The notes beneath the pieces were generated by a model. The model was not told where the DNA came from and ran no database searches. It was given only the letters and a program-made list of their open reading frames with translations. The translations under genes and the position numbers were made by a program. This document shows, piece by piece, positions 36,751 to 40,181 of a stretch of 40,181 nucleotides of DNA. The stretch is from Acinetobacter sp. P8-3-8. GTDB taxonomy: Bacteria; Pseudomonadota; Gammaproteobacteria; Pseudomonadales; Moraxellaceae. Every line of letters begins with the position of its first letter. The stretch's first letter is position 1. Where the stretch lies: NCBI RefSeq assembly GCF_000214135.1, contig NZ_AFIE01000031.1:1-40181 (forward strand), written 5' to 3'.

Positions 36751-38004
36751 TTAAAACTTTTGTTCATCTTCAAGTGATTTTTCTGCTTCCTGCACAAGGC
36801 TTAAAAAATCTTTCAGTACGAGATCATCTTCTGAGTAGCCATTCTTTTCCCAAATTTGTTGAAATAATTTTTCAGGCGTTGGCGGTTCTAAGCTGATTGC
36901 AGTGGTGACATCCTCATTCTTTTCAGTCGCTAAATACTGTCGAGAAATACGAACTAAACGATAACGATCTTTAGGTAAAGCATCTTCAAATTGCTGGCGC
37001 AAATTCGGTTGTGGTGGAATATGAGTGTGATATTCAATATCGATATATTCACGCTGATCAATATTGTCAATTTCACCTTTTGGCAAAGCCCGTAATGCAT
37101 TGAAAACTTCTGTTAATTCACCTTTGATTTTATGCAATTGCACACTACGTGGTATTGCAATGGCTTCAAATTGAAATCTTGATGCATCAGTTTGAGTTGG
37201 GTCAATCGTGACTTCAACCACCTGATGTTTATAATTTATTTCACTAAATGATAACGGAATCGGTGAACCACTATAACGAATATGAGCATCTTGAACTTTT
37301 TGTGGTTTATGCAAATGCCCGAGTGCGACATAGTCAATCACTTCATCAAAAAGTGTAGTGGAAAGAGCTTCTTCATTACCAATAATGATAGGGCGCTCTG
37401 AGTCCGAAGTTTCGCCACCTTGCATATGCGCATGTGACATGAGAATCAAAGCTTGCTCAGGTGTTTTTCTCTTTTTAGCTTCAGCAATCAATTGTTGATG
37501 TAAATAAGCAATTGCATTTTGACTATTCGTGCTTTGCTCATTAAAACCTGTAATTTCGGCAGGGCGTAAAAATGGTAGCGTTAAACACCACGCCACAATG
37601 ACTTTATTTTCATCATAAATCGGCACAAGTAAACGTTCTAAATCAATCAATCCTTCACTATTTTTATGGATGACACCCACAGTTTTAGCATTGTATTTTT
37701 CAAGTAATGGTTCAATTTGTTCAATGCGATAACCAGAATCATGATTCCCTGCAATCATCAATGTTTGCATATGGGGTGCAAGGTCATGGGCATCGGCTAA
37801 AAATTGATAGAGTTGCTTCTGAGCGGATGAAGCAGGATTGATGACATCGAAAATATCACCTGCAATCAGTAGCGCATTGGGTTGTTTCTGTTGAATTTGT
37901 TCAAGTAACCACGCTAAAAATTGTTCATGTTCATACTGACGAGAATGCTGATAAAAGAATTGTCCCAAATGCCAATCAGATGTATGAAAAAAGCGTACAG
38001 TCAT
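36751..38004 (-). CDS. sbcD: Nuclease subunit SbcD (Mre11-like)
   Basis: SbcD is the Mn-dependent phosphoesterase subunit of the SbcCD nuclease. The 417-residue protein shows all typical metal-binding motifs: SDWHLGQ at residues 9-15, AGDIFDVINP near 47, AGNHDSGYR near 84, MSHAHMQGGE near 190 and ALGHLHKPQ near 228. The C-terminal part (about 270-417) is the capping and SbcC-binding region. It is the first gene of sbcD-sbcC. I see no strong Shine-Dalgarno site at the ATG, but the motif SDWHLG so close to the N-terminus fixes the start. Confidence 0.95.
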   Translation of the reverse strand: MTVRFFHTSDWHLGQFFYQHSRQYEHEQFLAWLLEQIQQKQPNALLIAGDIFDVINPASSAQKQLYQFLADAHDLAPHMQTLMIAGNHDSGYRIEQIEPLLEKYNAKTVGVIHKNSEGLIDLERLLVPIYDENKVIVAWCLTLPFLRPAEITGFNEQSTNSQNAIAYLHQQLIAEAKKRKTPEQALILMSHAHMQGGETSDSERPIIIGNEEALSTTLFDEVIDYVALGHLHKPQKVQDAHIRYSGSPIPLSFSEINYKHQVVEVTIDPTQTDASRFQFEAIAIPRSVQLHKIKGELTEVFNALRALPKGEIDNIDQREYIDIEYHTHIPPQPNLRQQFEDALPKDRYRLVRISRQYLATEKNEDVTTAISLEPPTPEKLFQQIWEKNGYSEDDLVLKDFLSLVQEAEKSLEDEQKF

Positions 38005-38070
38005 GTGAACTCAAGTCTTGGAAATGCCTCGTATAACTTAGCATATTTTCATCTAGGGAATAAAAAAGAG

Positions 38071-38100
38071 TGTGGTGAAACGACATGTTGAGTCGTTTCA
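38071..38100 (-). terminator. Terminator between the VOC gene and sbcD
   Basis: A 9-bp stem (TGAAACGAC / GTCGTTTCA, 38076-38084 and 38092-38100) is followed on the minus strand by CACACTC and TTTTTT. Confidence 0.75.
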
Positions 38101-38126
38101 ATTGTTCATTTCACGGTACATTTATT

Positions 38127-38504
38127 TTACTGAGCATTTTCATCCACTTGAACTAAACCAAACGTATTGTGATCTTGGTCGATAAAATAACCTTGCCAAC
38201 ATTTATTGGGAATCGCAAACTTCCCCATCGCGACTTGCCCACCTAAGGCTAGAATCTTTTCGGCAGTTTCATCAAAGTGTTCAACCTCTATTGAACACGT
38301 AAAAGCATTGGTTCCGCAATGTGTTGGTGGAGTTTGAGCAGGGCGTTCAAGTAAACCGCCATGGATATTGGGTGTTTCAATTTGAAAATACTGAATCGGC
38401 AAACCTTCGACTTTGGTAAATTTCCAACCGAAGACTTCACTATAAAATTTTACGTCTCTTTCGGGATTTGAGGATTGGATTTCAAAATAAGCAATGTTGT
38501 TCAT
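38127..38504 (-). CDS. VOC-family (glyoxalase/bleomycin-resistance-like) protein
   Basis: The 125-residue protein has the vicinal-oxygen-chelate fold: IAYFEIQSSNPERDVKFYSEVFGW at the start, a central GGLLERP strand, and the second babbb unit from TCSIEVEHFDETAEKILALGG to the closing DQDHNTFGLVQ. Members bind a metal or small molecule, and function cannot be read from the sequence. It most resembles the short stand-alone VOC proteins annotated as YdfO- or PhnB-like enzymes. AAGGAAAGC precedes the ATG. It appears to be a single gene with a terminator after it. Confidence 0.85.
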   Translation of the reverse strand: MNNIAYFEIQSSNPERDVKFYSEVFGWKFTKVEGLPIQYFQIETPNIHGGLLERPAQTPPTHCGTNAFTCSIEVEHFDETAEKILALGGQVAMGKFAIPNKCWQGYFIDQDHNTFGLVQVDENAQ

Positions 38505-38718
38505 CGTGCTTTCCTTATCTCATTTTATTTATAGATTTAGATTATTGGGTTCATTTGCAATTATCTAGTGAGATCTTGATTGCTTTTTATTAATCACTAT
38601 TGTTTTGTACGTTATTACTTTGAACATGACTGCTTTGTAAAGTCTAGGACTTGATCAATCACTTTGATTTACAGTCCACCGATTTTCACACAAATTAAAA
38701 TAGGCCATGTATTCACGT

Positions 38719-39062
38719 AACGTCAGTTCGGGATAAACTTTGATGAAAGTTATTGAAATGATAGATCAGGCACAGCGGAGTCATACTGTTTAAAAGTCAA
38801 ATGCAAGGATTAACCCACTTCGTCTTGCACTTCGCTTGAAATATATTTCAATCTTGTTCAGGTTCGACCTACTTTTCTTTCGGGAAAAGTAGGCAAAACC
38901 ATTTGTCAGTCGCCAACTCGACAGATACTATCAACTAGCTAATATATCGCAAAAACAGTATATTACAGATCTTACGGAATATATTCCTCATGCCTCGAAC
39001 AATGCGACTGACGTTTCCGCGTATCATATAGTTGGGAACATACCTTATCTCGAGCTTAGGTT
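38719..39062 (-). mobile_element. MITE-like non-coding element, copy 4 (complete, 344 bp, variant interior)
   Basis: Read on the minus strand, ends are AACCTAAGCTCGAGATAAG and TTTATCCCGAACTGACGTT. CACGT flanks both sides directly (38714-38718 and 39063-39067). The outer thirds match the other copies. The middle differs: it has a 10-bp hairpin CCTACTTTTC / GAAAAGTAGG (38868-38893) and palindrome TTGAAATATATTTCAA (38836-38851) in place of the two palindromes of copies 2 and 3, plus an inserted GGAATATATTCC (38976-38987). The remaining parts of this 660-nt gap (38505-38718 and 39068-39164) show no gene. Confidence 0.85.
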
Positions 39063-39164
39063 CACGTAGATATTTAAAATACTAATCTAAGAATTATTTA
39101 AAACAATACTGAACGCTAGAAAGTAAAAGGCTATACTTCGCCAAGGGATAAATTGAGTTGTTCT

Positions 39165-39533
39165 ATGAAAATTTTGTTTTGGCGAACCTTGGTGATTGTT
39201 TTTATTGTGCTTGGTTTTATTGGTGCAATATTACCTGGAATGCCAACAACAGTTTTCCTCATCCTTGCCGCTTGGGCAGCCTCAAAAGGGTGGCCCGAAG
39301 TAGATGCTTGGTTACTTAATCATCCTAAATATGGTGTAACGCTAAAAGCATGGCGTGAAAATGGTACAGTCCCACGTAAGGCCAAATGGTTTGCAAGTAT
39401 CATGATGCTGATCAGTGGTGTGATTATGCTATTTACCAATGCACCACTTGCAGTCAAGATTTTTACAGATTTAACCATGCTGATTGTTGCGATTTGGCTA
39501 TGGTTACGTCCTGAACCTGTAGCAAAGTCATAA
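39165..39533 (+). CDS. YbaN-like inner-membrane protein (DUF454)
   Basis: This 122-residue inner-membrane protein of the DUF454/YbaN family has three or four hydrophobic segments (about 6-22, 24-38, 78-94 and 100-116). The hallmark LGFIGAILPGMPTTVFLILAAW is followed by WLLNHPKYG, LKAWRENGTVPRKAKW. I chose ATG 39165; an in-frame TTG four codons earlier is also possible and has a slightly better upstream purine stretch (AAGGGA). Function of the family is unknown. It stands alone between a mobile-like element and a tRNA cluster. Confidence 0.88.
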   Translation: MKILFWRTLVIVFIVLGFIGAILPGMPTTVFLILAAWAASKGWPEVDAWLLNHPKYGVTLKAWRENGTVPRKAKWFASIMMLISGVIMLFTNAPLAVKIFTDLTMLIVAIWLWLRPEPVAKS

Positions 39534-39553
39534 TTGAAACGTGCAAATGTAAA

Positions 39554-39574
39554 TCAATAAAATTGCTTTATTGA
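39554..39574 (+). terminator. Possible weak terminator after the DUF454 gene
   Basis: An 8-bp stem (TCAATAAA / TTTATTGA) with loop ATTGC follows the stop by about 20 nt. It lacks a proper T tract, so termination is doubtful. Confidence 0.3.
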
Positions 39575-39754
39575 GTATGAACATTGTTATTCTTTAGTTT
39601 TGAATGCGTGCATCATCAACCAATAATGACAAAATATAAGTGATGTAAATATTGATAAATAGATAAATAATAAACAAAAAAACGATTATTTAATCAAAAT
39701 GATCTATTTTTTAATCACTCAAACATAAAATCCTTAAAACATAGATAAAAGCGT

Positions 39755-39782
39755 TTGACACACAGTCAAGATTCTCTATAAT
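39755..39782 (+). promoter_or_regulatory. Strong sigma-70 promoter of the tRNA cluster
   Basis: A perfect TTGACA (39755-39760) and a perfect TATAAT (39777-39782) are spaced 16 bp, and the predicted start lies about 20 nt before the first tRNA. This fits a stable-RNA promoter. Confidence 0.85.
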
Positions 39783-39808
39783 GCACCTCACAAACGATGA
39801 AGTCGTTA

Positions 39809-39884
39809 GGGCGCTTAGCTCAGTTGGTAGAGCGTCTGCCTTACAAGCAGAATGTCGGCGGTTCGATCCCGTCAGCGCCCACCA
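39809..39884 (+). tRNA. tRNA-Val (TAC)
   Basis: A 76-nt cloverleaf with a 7-bp acceptor stem GGGCGCT / AGCGCCC, D arm, anticodon loop CTTACAA with anticodon TAC, T loop TTCGATC, and encoded CCA. It is the first of three tRNA genes behind one strong promoter. Confidence 0.97.
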
Positions 39885-39906
39885 AGCTTTAACGTTGAAT
39901 TTTAGT

Positions 39907-39983
39907 GCAGCGGTAGTTCAGTTGGTTAGAATATCGGCCTGTCACGCCGAGGGTCGCGGGTTCGAGTCCCGTCCGCTGCGCCA
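39907..39983 (+). tRNA. tRNA-Asp (GTC), copy 1
   Basis: A 77-nt cloverleaf with acceptor stem GCAGCGG / CCGCTGC, anticodon loop CTGTCAC with anticodon GTC, T loop TTCGAGT, discriminator G and encoded CCA. The second copy is identical. Confidence 0.97.
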
Positions 39984-40028
39984 CTTTAATTCATCATTCG
40001 TTTGTTTGCAATTTTATATTGTCAAAGT

Positions 40029-40105
40029 GCAGCGGTAGTTCAGTTGGTTAGAATATCGGCCTGTCACGCCGAGGGTCGCGGGTTCGAGTCCCGTCCGCTG
40101 CGCCA
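40029..40105 (+). tRNA. tRNA-Asp (GTC), copy 2
   Basis: Identical in sequence to copy 1 and 45 nt downstream of it. Short flanks (AGTG before or near, CTTTAA after) are also shared, which points to a tandem duplication. Confidence 0.97.
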
Positions 40106-40181
40106 CTTTAACAATAATCTTGCAATAGGGTGTAATACCTGATTAGAGTTGTTAATTAAAGTTTTTAGTTAATTCTCGCTC

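Noticed and set aside
36452-36754. A 100-residue plus-strand frame opposite the start of sbcC
   Set aside because: It is antisense to the Walker A region of SbcC and shows no sign of its own translation.
39781-40038. An 85-residue plus-strand frame over the tRNA cluster
   Set aside because: It is made of tRNA-Val and tRNA-Asp sequence and has no family likeness.
40029-40105. Second tRNA-Asp as a possible assembly artefact
   Set aside because: The spacer sequences between and after the copies differ, so a true tandem duplication is more likely.

Overview
The window looks like a chromosomal segment of an Acinetobacter-type member of the Moraxellaceae (Gammaproteobacteria). The basis is AT-rich DNA, clear Shine-Dalgarno sites, the gene set (minCDE, dut-algC-argB, fur-bamE-rnfH, yggS next to pilT-pilU, sbcDC, adjacent aat and ate) and the style of the proteins. 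I cannot name the species. Nearly all genes are housekeeping genes. There is no prophage, integron, CRISPR array or toxin-antitoxin cassette that I can see.

Layout. 1-143 is the cut-off end of a short non-coding mobile-like repeat. 175-4432 (minus strand) holds ate and aat (N-degron tagging), a two-domain SAM methyltransferase and trxB. 4750-8707 (plus) holds ftsK and a LysE/RhtB exporter. 8812-13382 (minus) holds a PA4642-like small protein, the division-site operon minC-minD-minE, a membrane protein with a voltage-sensor-like module, and a PlsC-type acyltransferase. 13688-20079 (plus) holds an OmpA-domain lipoprotein, a short remnant of a second OmpA domain, rep, dut, algC and argB. 20244-24682 (plus) holds an OlsB-like acyltransferase, a class II glutamine amidotransferase, a bacteriohemerythrin, an NSS-like membrane protein and rnfH. 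bamE (minus) and fur (plus) are divergent. pilT-pilU (minus) and yggS (plus) are also divergent. 29704-33024 (plus) holds a thioesterase, two tandem paralogous lipoproteins and a small secreted protein. 33145-38504 (minus) holds sbcC, sbcD and a VOC-family protein. 39165-40105 (plus) holds a DUF454 membrane protein and a tRNA-Val/tRNA-Asp/tRNA-Asp cluster behind a near-consensus promoter.

The most striking signal that genes do not explain is a family of about 317-344 bp non-coding elements, seen four times: 1-143 partial, 21038-21355, 29144-29460 and 38719-39062. They have imperfect terminal inverted repeats (AAC...GTT ends) and each complete copy is flanked by its own short direct repeat, which supports transposition. 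Their middle is modular: two copies carry one pair of palindromes and another copy carries different palindromes in the same place. I found no transposase for them in the window. Other points worth a look are the tandem lipoprotein pair with a nearly identical 53-nt patch, the voltage-sensor-like protein without a visible pore, the OmpA remnant, and a terminator hairpin lying directly in front of aat.
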